A DNA stretch of 18,148 nt from JBCDCB01 sp039182735 (GTDB lineage Bacteria; Planctomycetota; Phycisphaerae; Phycisphaerales; UBA1924): positions 1 to 18,148 of the forward strand of contig JBCDCB010000050.1 in NCBI GenBank assembly GCA_039182735.1, written 5' to 3'. Both the position numbers and the translations under genes were made by a program. The notes below the pieces were generated by a model. That model was given only the letters and a program-made list of their open reading frames with translations, had not been told where the DNA came from and searched no databases. Below, in pieces: positions 1 to 6,662 of the stretch (position 1 is its first letter; each line of letters opens with the position of its first letter).

Positions 1-2288
1 CCCGAATCGACGAAGCCGACGATCGCGATGATGTCGCGCCAGATGGGGCGTTCGTACTGCGCACCGAGGAAGAAGGAGAAGGCGCCGCCGACGGAATCCT
101 GCCCGAGTTCCCCGTTGTCGTTGCGGACGCCGACGGGCCCGATGCCTCGGAAGTCGAAGCCTCGGAAAGAACGCCCGCCGAGGAAGAACCGCTCGAAGAT
201 CGGGATGTCGTCCTGCCCCTGGGGGACGTACCCGATGCGGGATTCGATGAAGACGGTGCTGCGGCGTCCGAGGAAGTCTTCCGAGACGGTGAAGTAGCTC
301 TTGTGTTCGAGCGTGAGCTTGGTGTAGTCGAAGTCGCCGCCGAAGACCCCGACCTGCTCGAGCCCGACCTGGGTGCGCGTGCCGCGGGTGGGTCGGAAGG
401 GGTTGTCGTAGGTCTGGCGATTGAAGCTGAACCCGACGCTGGTGATGGTGTTCTGGTCCTCGACCTCGAAGATGTCCACAGGGGCGTCGAAGTCCACATC
501 GCTGATATCGATGGACTCGGCCCGAAGGAAGACGCCGCCCTGCCAGCGCGTGCCGAAGTTGCGCGCGGACGTGAGCCGAGCGGTGATACGTTCCTCGTCG
601 AATTCGTTGAACTCGCGATCGCGGTAGGCGACGACGCCGCCCAGCGAATAAGGCGAATCGAAGAGCGCCGGCTCCGTGATGGAGAGCGAGTACGAAGACG
701 ACTCGGTGCCCGGGGCGGCGGTGAGGTTGAACTGCTGCCCCGCGCCGCGGAACGCGCGCCCGCGCAGCAGTTCGTCGAACGAATCGGGCAGGTCGAGCAC
801 GTCGAAGTTGCGCTGCTCGAGCGAGATGACGCCCGTCAGGCCCGCGTCGCTGCTGACGGCGGCGCCGAAACTCAGCGAGCCGGTGTTCGTCTCTTCGATC
901 TCGACGAGCACGTCCCGGAATCCGGGCAGCGCCGGGTCTTCCGGCTGCACGGTGACCGTCGGCGTGCGCCCCGCCACGGGGTTCGCGTTGAAGAGCTGGC
1001 TGCGACGCAGGCGGCGCTCGGTGCGATCGATCTGCGTCGCGTCGAGCCAGCGGTCGGGCTGCAGGTCCACGCGCCGGCGGATCACCCGCTGCTGCGTGAG
1101 CTCGTTGCCCTGAACCACGATCAGCCCCGTCTTGAAGCGATCGCCCTCGCGCACGCCGAGCCGAACATCGACGACCGGCTGCTCCGGGTCGCGTAGCTGT
1201 GCGCGCGTGACCACGGCGTCCACGTATCCCAACGTGCGGTACGCGTCGCGGACCGCCTCCGTCGCGGCGCCGACGCGGGCGTCCGCGAAGACGTCGCCGG
1301 GCTTCACCGAGAAAATCGCCCGGACCTGCTCGACGTCCATGACCTCGAGCGGGTTGTCCGGGCTCGCGGCGTTGAAGACCTGCACCTCACGCAGGGTGTA
1401 GAGCTCGCCCTCTTCCACCAGGAACGTCACGATCGCTTCGCGCCCGTTGGGGCTGATCGTCACGCGGCGTCCGGCGCGCGCATCGAGGTACCCGTTGTCT
1501 CGATAGAACCCGACGATCGCCGCGACGTCGCGATCGAGCACGCCCTCATCGACCGGGCCTTTCTGGAAGATCCCCGCGGTCTTGGTGTTGATGTTGGGGC
1601 GCAGGCGTTTGGCGGTAAACGCTTCGTTGCCCTCGAACCGGATCGACGTGATGCGGACGCGCTCGCCCTCGCGGATCTGGAAGATCACGTTGCCGAACTC
1701 TTCGAGTTCGCTCCGATCGACGGTGACCTCGACCTGATAGAACCCGCGTTCGCGGTAGAGGTCCTCGATCGCGCGCCGCCCCTGCCCGATCTGGAACTCA
1801 TCGATGGGCACGCCCGCGAGCAGCGAGACGATCCCGCGCACGACGTCGGCGACCTCGTTGTCCGTGAGCTGACGGTTCCCGACGACGAGTACGTCTTCGA
1901 CGATCGGCGCCTCGTCGAACTCGAAGACGACGATCACGCTGCCCGGGGAGCCGCCCGGCACGACGTCGGCGTTGATCCGCCGAAACTCCCCGAGCCGCTC
2001 GAAACGCCTCAGGTCTTCCTGGATGACGTCCGGATCGAGCGGGCGTCCCGCCGCCGTGCGCATTTGGTTCCGCACCAGCAAGTCTGGCACGCGCTCGAGC
2101 CCCTCGAACCGGATCGACTCGACGAGGCGTCCCTGGATTTCCTCGGGGACCGCGGCGTCTTCCGCGTCGGCCGCGCGCACGGGTGATGCCGCGAGCAGCG
2201 GAACCAGGGCGCACAGCACGAGGAGAGCACGCGTGAGCGATCGCGTGTGCCGCGCGCGGTGCGTCGTCGGGTGGTCAGGGGCAATCAC
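1..2288 (-). CDS. bamA: Outer membrane protein assembly factor BamA (Omp85), 3' end cut by window
   Basis: BamA is the core of the machine that folds and inserts beta-barrel proteins into the outer membrane. The reading frame is open without a stop from 2288 to the left edge (762 residues). A signal peptide is visible: basic residues 11-20, a hydrophobic stretch 21-34 and a likely cut after VRA at 37-39. Five POTRA repeats follow, recognisable by their first strands: RLVESIRFEGLERV, IVEDVLVVGNRQLT, VRITSIRFEGNEAFT, LYTLREVQVFNAAS and FKTGLIVVQGNELT. The barrel begins near residue 460 and contains the family hallmark GGRSFRGFDFRG, with R709-G710-F711 of the lid-loop motif. About 50-70 residues of the last strands probably lie outside the window. 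The chosen GTG at 2288 has GGAG 12 bases upstream and puts the signal peptide at the N-terminus. An in-frame ATG at 2393 would add 35 residues in front of it and is less likely. Confidence 0.95.
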   Translation of the reverse strand, partial: MIAPDHPTTHRARHTRSLTRALLVLCALVPLLAASPVRAADAEDAAVPEEIQGRLVESIRFEGLERVPDLLVRNQMRTAAGRPLDPDVIQEDLRRFERLGEFRRINADVVPGGSPGSVIVVFEFDEAPIVEDVLVVGNRQLTDNEVADVVRGIVSLLAGVPIDEFQIGQGRRAIEDLYRERGFYQVEVTVDRSELEEFGNVIFQIREGERVRITSIRFEGNEAFTAKRLRPNINTKTAGIFQKGPVDEGVLDRDVAAIVGFYRDNGYLDARAGRRVTISPNGREAIVTFLVEEGELYTLREVQVFNAASPDNPLEVMDVEQVRAIFSVKPGDVFADARVGAATEAVRDAYRTLGYVDAVVTRAQLRDPEQPVVDVRLGVREGDRFKTGLIVVQGNELTQQRVIRRRVDLQPDRWLDATQIDRTERRLRRSQLFNANPVAGRTPTVTVQPEDPALPGFRDVLVEIEETNTGSLSFGAAVSSDAGLTGVISLEQRNFDVLDLPDSFDELLRGRAFRGAGQQFNLTAAPGTESSSYSLSITEPALFDSPYSLGGVVAYRDREFNEFDEERITARLTSARNFGTRWQGGVFLRAESIDISDVDFDAPVDIFEVEDQNTITSVGFSFNRQTYDNPFRPTRGTRTQVGLEQVGVFGGDFDYTKLTLEHKSYFTVSEDFLGRRSTVFIESRIGYVPQGQDDIPIFERFFLGGRSFRGFDFRGIGPVGVRNDNGELGQDSVGGAFSFFLGAQYERPIWRDIIAIVGFVDS

Positions 2289-2309
2289 GGAAGCGGAGCA
2301 CTCCAGTCG

Positions 2310-2330
2310 GATCCGGGACGATACCGGATC
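2310..2330. promoter_or_regulatory. Inverted repeat overlapping a possible bamA -10 element
   Basis: The arms GATCCGG (2310-2316) and CCGGATC (2324-2330) are perfect 7-bp inverted repeats separated by 7 bases. On the minus strand the spacer starts with TATCGT, which fits a TANNNT -10 hexamer and lies about 30 bases before the bamA GTG. No convincing -35 is visible at 17 bases. The site could be an operator, or simply a chance GATCC-type palindrome. The rest of 2289-2581 shows no further gene. Confidence 0.3.
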
Positions 2331-2581
2331 GCTTGGGCGCGCGCACGCGGAGCACGCCGGGGCGCGGCGTACCTGTCCACGTCCAATCCACATATCAGGG
2401 GAGTTCGCTTGCATTCGTGCGCCCGCGGCGCGATTCTTCGCGATCCCACCCGGACGGATCCGGGCGGGACGCCCGACCCGCCGAACGGCCACGATCGCCC
2501 CGCTCACGGACGAGCAGGTGGGACTCTCGAAGACACGGTTTCGCTCGCGCTGCGGGCACGTTCGGTGAGGTTTGAACGCTC

Positions 2582-2812
2582 ATGTCGATTCGCACGATCC
2601 GCCGCGCGGCTTTCGCAGCCGCGACCCTCGCCGCCCTGCTGATCCCCGTCGCGATCCTTTACACCACGTTCGACTCCACCCGTTTGGGCGCCGCGGCAAC
2701 CGGCGAAATCCTCGTGATCCTCTCGCTCTTCTCCGCCCCGCTGATCGGCTACGCGATCCTGCGTGCCGAACGCCTCGCCAAGGCACGGCTGCAGAACGTT
2801 CAGCCCGCCTGA
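2582..2812 (+). CDS. Small two-helix membrane protein of unknown function
   Basis: This 76-residue protein is not recognised as a named family. It has a basic N-terminus (SIRTIRR), a first hydrophobic helix at about 9-30 (AAFAAATLAALLIPVAILY) and a second at about 41-62 (EILVILSLFSAPLIGYAILR). A charged tail RAERLAKARLQ follows. The two clean helices, with basic residues before the first and after the second, are consistent with a hairpin that keeps both ends in the cytoplasm. GAGG lies 11 bases before the ATG. The gene runs towards the anti-sigma gene and the two stop regions overlap by 13 bp. It is short, so a chance frame cannot be excluded, but the amphipathic pattern is much cleaner than in the overlapping alternative frames. 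Confidence 0.62.
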   Translation: MSIRTIRRAAFAAATLAALLIPVAILYTTFDSTRLGAAATGEILVILSLFSAPLIGYAILRAERLAKARLQNVQPA

Positions 2813-3948
2813 TCCGTCAAGGTCGGCTCCACCAATCGGATCAGCATCACGCCCTCGCGCTGCGTGGGATCAGCCGACGCTGGCCCCAGCACCGCCGCGG
2901 CGTCACCCGGTGAGAGCACCGCCCCGCTGCCGTGGACGGACGAATCCAGCCGGACGACCGGCTTCTCGCCCCGATCGTCCAGCGCGCCGAGTTCGAGCAG
3001 CACGTCGCTGAGCATGGTCTCGTAGTCGATCGACTCTTCCGCGCGCACACGGACGAGGTACACGCCCTCCACGTCGGTCGCGGAGATGGTCGCGCGTGTC
3101 GGCGTCTCCGAGGATCGCGTCTCCTCCGTCATGCTCGCGCTCGCGTTGGCGAGCAGCAGCGATGCCAGCGGCTCAATGCGCACGCCCGCGTCGCCCCGCG
3201 TCATCCCGCGCATCGCGACGATCGCGAGCTTCGACGCCGCCGCGTCGCGCGAACGCACCGGCACATCGACGACGAGCCCCGACTCCTGCGAGAGGCGCGC
3301 CAACCGCCCACGACCCGCGCCGCCCGTTTCAACGAGCAGCGTGAGCGGATCGAAGTCGTCGGCGACCGTCCCGCTCGCGAGCACCTCTGGCGCCGCGATC
3401 GAACTCGGGAGCCCCGTCGCCGCGCCGTCCGCCCACGAGCGCAGCGAATCGCCGAGCGGCGTCGAGTCGATGGGCTCGACCGGCAGCAACCCGCGCGAGG
3501 CTTCACGCACGTCGTCACCGATCGTGACATCGAGGAAGCCATCCGCGCCTGGCGATGAAAGGCCTTCGAACTCGCCGCGCTGTGCGATGCGCTGTTGTTC
3601 CGGCGTATCGGGTGAGCCGAGCGTGAGCCCGATGACCACGACGATCCCGACCGCGGCGGCAACGCCGAGCCACGGCGCCAGCCCGATCGAGCCCGCCCGC
3701 CGAGGGCGCGCGGCACGAGCGGAAGATTCGTCCAGCGCGCGCGCCACAAGGTCCGCCGGCGCTCGGTGCTGGTCGGGCGACTCGGTGCTCATCGACTTGC
3801 GGTCCTCGCGGATCGCGCGGAGCCGGCGACGCAGCGCCGGGTCGGCCTGGAGCATCGCGCGCGCCTCCTCGACGCGCGCAGGGTCCAGCTCGCCCTCGAT
3901 GAGGTCGATCAGCTCGTCGGGCGGCATGTCGTCGTAGGGGCGGGTCAT
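2800..3948 (-). CDS. Membrane-anchored anti-sigma-factor-like protein
   Basis: This 382-residue protein is probably the partner of the ECF sigma factor encoded 42 bases upstream. Residues 1-80 are acidic and helical (PPDELIDLIEGELDPARVEEARAM, then DPALRRRLRAI), resembling the cytoplasmic sigma-binding part of anti-sigma proteins. A single membrane helix lies at about 89-111 (LAPWLGVAAAVGIVVVIGLTL). Residues 112-382 would be extracytoplasmic and match no fold I can name; they include a serine/threonine-rich middle and a C-terminal part ending VMLIRLVEPTLTDQAG. The protein has no cysteine, so it cannot carry the His-Cys-Cys zinc site of the ZAS class. GGAGG lies 13 bases before the ATG. The role is inferred from position and layout, since sequence similarity to known anti-sigma factors is weak by eye. 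Confidence 0.75.
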   Translation of the reverse strand: MTRPYDDMPPDELIDLIEGELDPARVEEARAMLQADPALRRRLRAIREDRKSMSTESPDQHRAPADLVARALDESSARAARPRRAGSIGLAPWLGVAAAVGIVVVIGLTLGSPDTPEQQRIAQRGEFEGLSSPGADGFLDVTIGDDVREASRGLLPVEPIDSTPLGDSLRSWADGAATGLPSSIAAPEVLASGTVADDFDPLTLLVETGGAGRGRLARLSQESGLVVDVPVRSRDAAASKLAIVAMRGMTRGDAGVRIEPLASLLLANASASMTEETRSSETPTRATISATDVEGVYLVRVRAEESIDYETMLSDVLLELGALDDRGEKPVVRLDSSVHGSGAVLSPGDAAAVLGPASADPTQREGVMLIRLVEPTLTDQAG

Positions 3949-3961
3949 CGAACGTCCAATT

Positions 3962-3979
3962 CCTCCCGCCGATCGGAGG
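3962..3979 (-). promoter_or_regulatory. Shine-Dalgarno of the anti-sigma gene inside a small hairpin
   Basis: In the 42-base gap between sigma and anti-sigma, the minus-strand transcript reads CCUCC (3979-3975), eight bases, then GGAGG (3966-3962). These arms pair perfectly, and GGAGG is the ribosome binding site of the anti-sigma gene. The stem is only 5 bp but almost all G-C. It could reduce initiation on the second gene unless ribosomes finishing the sigma gene open it, which would tie anti-sigma output to sigma translation. This is an inference. Confidence 0.35.
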
Positions 3980-3990
3980 GACGGCGCAGA

Positions 3991-4701
3991 TTAGCCGCTG
4001 CGCTCCAGTCGTTCGATCTCGTCGCGCAGCGCCGAGCGGGCGCGGAAGAGGCGGCTCTTGACGGTGCCGCCCGCGATGTCGAGCACGTCCGCGATGGCCG
4101 CGTAGTCCAGTCCATGCACGTCCCGGAGGATGATGATCGCCCGCTGCTCGGGCTTGATGCGGCACATCGCCGCGTGCAGCCGAGCCCGTTCCCGCTGCCC
4201 TGAGACGCGCTCGTGCGCGTCGGGTTCCGCGGCATCCTGCTGCAGGCTGACGAGCGATTCCCCCCCATCGCCCGCGGGCGCATCGAGGCTTGCGTGGCGA
4301 CGCAGGCGCATCCGTCGGCGGTTCGTCAGGCACGTGTTCATCGCGATGCGGATGATCCACGTCGAGACCTTCGAACGGTGCCCGAACTTCGATAAGCCCT
4401 GGATCACGCGGACCAGCGTCTCCTGCGCGAGGTCCTCCGCGCTGTCCCGGGACCCGCACATGCGCAAACACACGCCAAACACACGATCTGAGTAGCGGCC
4501 CAGCAGTTCTTCGAGCGCCTTGCGATCGCCGGAGTTCGCGGCATGCACGAGCGCTGCGTCGCGCGCCGCCTCCGGATCGAGCCCGGGATCGATGTCATCG
4601 CGTGACCCCACCACCCTCTTCTTTGAAGAGGTGCGACGCTTCGGCGCACGCGCGGGCGTGTCGAAGATCGAAGAATCGGTCGCGTCGAACATCGCGGTCA
4701 T
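3991..4701 (-). CDS. ECF-type (sigma-70 family, group 4) RNA polymerase sigma factor
   Basis: This 236-residue sigma factor directs RNA polymerase to a dedicated promoter set. Sigma region 2 spans about 59-129 and contains RYSDRVFGVCLRMCGSRDSAEDLAQETLVRVIQ followed by the promoter-melting/-10 segment FGHRSKVSTWIIRIAMNTCLTNRRR. A charged linker of about 40 residues leads to region 4 at about 170-225, with the helix-turn-helix GLDYAAIADVLDIAGGTVKSRLFRARSAL for -35 recognition. There is no region 3, as is normal for ECF factors. The first 55 residues form a basic, low-complexity extension longer than usual. The gene precedes an anti-sigma-like membrane gene in the same direction, the usual pairing. 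The ATG at 4701 has only a weak GGA upstream; an ATG at codon 4 is an alternative start. Confidence 0.93.
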   Translation of the reverse strand: MTAMFDATDSSIFDTPARAPKRRTSSKKRVVGSRDDIDPGLDPEAARDAALVHAANSGDRKALEELLGRYSDRVFGVCLRMCGSRDSAEDLAQETLVRVIQGLSKFGHRSKVSTWIIRIAMNTCLTNRRRMRLRRHASLDAPAGDGGESLVSLQQDAAEPDAHERVSGQRERARLHAAMCRIKPEQRAIIILRDVHGLDYAAIADVLDIAGGTVKSRLFRARSALRDEIERLERSG

Positions 4702-4741
4702 GCGAGTCCGTTCGTTCGGGGTCTGCCGACACGGGCGGCGT

Positions 4742-4756
4742 GTCTCGCCGCGAGAC
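4742..4756. promoter_or_regulatory. 15-bp near-perfect palindrome in the divergent sigma/purB region
   Basis: GTCTCGC (4742-4748) and GCGAGAC (4750-4756) form a perfect inverted repeat around a single central base. The site lies 41 bp before the sigma ATG and 76 bp before the adenylosuccinate lyase ATG. On the minus strand it is immediately followed by TAGTCT-like sequence and on the plus strand TACGAT (4776-4781) lies 20 bp further on, so it is well placed for a dimeric regulator of either gene. Binding is inferred from symmetry alone. Confidence 0.4.
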
Positions 4757-4831
4757 TACCACGCCCGGCATCGAATACGATCACGTTTCCCGCACGGATC
4801 GACCGAATCCGAGAACCCGCACGAGAGACGA

Positions 4832-6562
4832 ATGCCCACACCCACCCAATCCCCGAACGATCGGTATGTGTCGCCGCTGTCGCAGCGGTACGCGAGCGCG
4901 GAGATGCAGGCGATCTGGTCGCCGCGCCGGAAGTTCGAGACGTGGCGGAAGATCTGGCTCGCCGTCGCCGAGGCGCAGCACGAGATCACGAAGGACGACG
5001 ACACGCCATTAGTGACGCGGGAGCAGGTCGAAGAGCTGCGCGCGAACCTGGACGTGACGGACGCCGACATCGAACTGGCGGCGAAGTACGAGCGCGAGCT
5101 ACGCCACGACGTGATGGCCCATGTGCACGCGTGGGGCGACCGCTGCCCGAAGGCCAAGGGCATCATCCACCTCGGCATGACGAGTCAGGACATCAACGAC
5201 AACGCGGAGTTGTTGTTGATGCACGATGCTTGGTCGGTCATTGACAAAGGCATCGACCTTCTACGACTTGCACTCGCTGTGCAAGCAGAGCGTCACATGT
5301 CACTTCCCGCGCTTGGGCTCACGCACTACCAGCCCGCGCAACCGACCACGATGGGGCGGAGGTTCGCGACGCATCTCTCTGATTTGTACTACTTCTGCAA
5401 TGCGGGCTTGAGCGAGTATGGGTTTGAGGACGGCGAGCCTCGCCTACGCGGCTTCCGGGGAGCGACCGGCACCCAAGCCTCATATGCATCGCTGTTCGGT
5501 GGCAATGAAGAAAGAGTGCTCGAATTCGAGGCACGCGCGTTGTGGAACCTTCACAAACTCCACGGTGATGGGACCATCTATGACTCATTCGAAGGGGAGC
5601 TAGAAAGTGCAGACTCTTCTTTGCGCATGCTATATGAGTCGACGATAGATACTTTGGAACAAATGCCCGATGAGCATCTCACAGGCACGAAACTAACAGA
5701 GCAAGAGGCCTCAGCTGTACGCGAGAAACGAGCAGCATCTATCGCATCGAGCTTCGGGATCCCATCAAATCGGGTTGATAGCCTCGCAAAGTTCATCGGC
5801 GTCAGGACGATCGGCCTCACCGGGCAGACGTACCCGCGCATCCACGACACGATCATTGTGTCAGTTCTCGCCTCGATCGCTGCGTTGCTCCACAAGTGTG
5901 CCACCGACATCCGCCTGCTCTGCAATCGCAAGGAAGTTGATGAGCCCTTCGAGGAGCACCAGATCGGGTCGTCGGCGATGCCGTACAAGCGCAACCCGAT
6001 GCGTTGCGAGCGTGTCTGCGCGATCACGCGCTTCGTGATGAACCTCGTGGGCAACACCTACGAGACGGCCGCGACGCAGTGGCTCGAGCGCACGCTGGAC
6101 GACTCCGCGAACCGCAGGCTCGTGCTGCCGGAGGCGTTCCTCGCGCTGGACGGCGCGCTCGACGTGATGCGCAACGTGATCTCGGGGCTCGTCGTACACG
6201 AGGCGCAGGTTCGCAAGAATCTGATGGCCGAGCTGCCTTTCCTCGCGACCGAGAACATCATGATGGAAGCGGTGAAGGCCGGCGGCGATCGCCAGGAACT
6301 GCACGAGAAGATCCGCATGCACGCGCAGCACGTCGCGTGGCGGATCAAGCAGGAAGGCGCTGACAACGACCTGATCGAGCGCCTGCGCAACGACCCGGCC
6401 TTCGAGTCGATCAAGGACCGCCTCACCGAGGGCGACCTGCTCGACCCGATGAAGTACGTCGGCCTCGCGGTCGAGCAGACCGAACGCTTCGTCAAAGAGG
6501 TGATCGAGCCGCTCCGCGAAAACCTCGACGACGAGTCAGGCGAGGTCGAGCTGCGGGTGTAG
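4832..6562 (+). CDS. purB: Adenylosuccinate lyase, eukaryote-like form with a large internal insertion
   Basis: The enzyme releases fumarate in two purine steps: SAICAR to AICAR and adenylosuccinate to AMP. The 576-residue product resembles the animal-type enzyme from its start (RYVSPLSQRYASAEMQAIWS). It has LRHDVMAHVH (general region of H97/H99), GIIHLGMTSQDINDN, LGLTHYQPAQ with the catalytic-type H165, RGFRGATGTQAS, and the mobile signature loop GSSAMPYKRNPM at 379-390 with its serine pair. ERTLDDSANRR and ATENIMMEAVKAGGDRQ follow. The family is usually about 430-490 residues. Here about 80 extra residues lie between the TGTQAS segment and GLTGQTYPR (about residues 236-325). The stretch from about 5221 to 5820 is clearly lower in GC (about 56 %, falling to 45-47 % at 5581-5700) than the rest of the gene. 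The ATG at 4832 is chosen because similarity begins there; a longer open frame runs upstream without similarity. Confidence 0.95.
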   Translation: MPTPTQSPNDRYVSPLSQRYASAEMQAIWSPRRKFETWRKIWLAVAEAQHEITKDDDTPLVTREQVEELRANLDVTDADIELAAKYERELRHDVMAHVHAWGDRCPKAKGIIHLGMTSQDINDNAELLLMHDAWSVIDKGIDLLRLALAVQAERHMSLPALGLTHYQPAQPTTMGRRFATHLSDLYYFCNAGLSEYGFEDGEPRLRGFRGATGTQASYASLFGGNEERVLEFEARALWNLHKLHGDGTIYDSFEGELESADSSLRMLYESTIDTLEQMPDEHLTGTKLTEQEASAVREKRAASIASSFGIPSNRVDSLAKFIGVRTIGLTGQTYPRIHDTIIVSVLASIAALLHKCATDIRLLCNRKEVDEPFEEHQIGSSAMPYKRNPMRCERVCAITRFVMNLVGNTYETAATQWLERTLDDSANRRLVLPEAFLALDGALDVMRNVISGLVVHEAQVRKNLMAELPFLATENIMMEAVKAGGDRQELHEKIRMHAQHVAWRIKQEGADNDLIERLRNDPAFESIKDRLTEGDLLDPMKYVGLAVEQTERFVKEVIEPLRENLDDESGEVELRV

Positions 6563-6590
6563 GGCTTCTGACGAGCCGCGCGTGTCAGCA

Positions 6591-6611
6591 AGCGGGCTCT
6601 TGAAACCCGCT
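6591..6611 (+). terminator. Hairpin after purB, possible terminator
   Basis: AGCGGG (6591-6596) and CCCGCT (6606-6611) pair perfectly across a 9-base loop, 28 bases after the purB stop. No T-run follows, so intrinsic termination would be weak. It may instead be a transcript-end stabilising hairpin. Confidence 0.35.
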
Positions 6612-6650
6612 CCCTCACGGGCGCGCTCGTCCGGAGCGACTGCCCTCCGC

Positions 6651-6656
6651 TACGCT
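6651..6656 (+). promoter_or_regulatory. TANNNT element (TACGCT) six bases before the antiporter start
   Basis: TACGCT ends six bases before the ATG at 6663, and no Shine-Dalgarno sequence is present. If it is a -10 box, the transcript would begin at or near the start codon and be leaderless. The FIST gene has the same arrangement (TACACT, six bases, GTG). No clear -35 is seen. Confidence 0.3.
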
Positions 6657-6662
6657 GCGCCG

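Noticed and set aside
303..1196. 297-residue plus-strand open frame, plus shorter frames at 28-297, 676-1113 and 1132-1401
   Set aside because: They are antisense to bamA, whose minus-strand frame translates to a complete five-POTRA/barrel protein. Their translations are low-complexity Arg/Ala/Glu-rich sequence typical of GC-rich shadows.
2289..2393. Upstream ATG at 2393 as the bamA start
   Set aside because: It would place 35 non-hydrophobic residues before the signal peptide and has no good ribosome site, whereas the GTG at 2288 has GGAG and a standard signal sequence.
4520..4831. 104-residue N-terminal extension of adenylosuccinate lyase in an open frame
   Set aside because: It overlaps the sigma gene on the other strand and is unrelated to the family; similarity to the enzyme begins right after the ATG at 4832.
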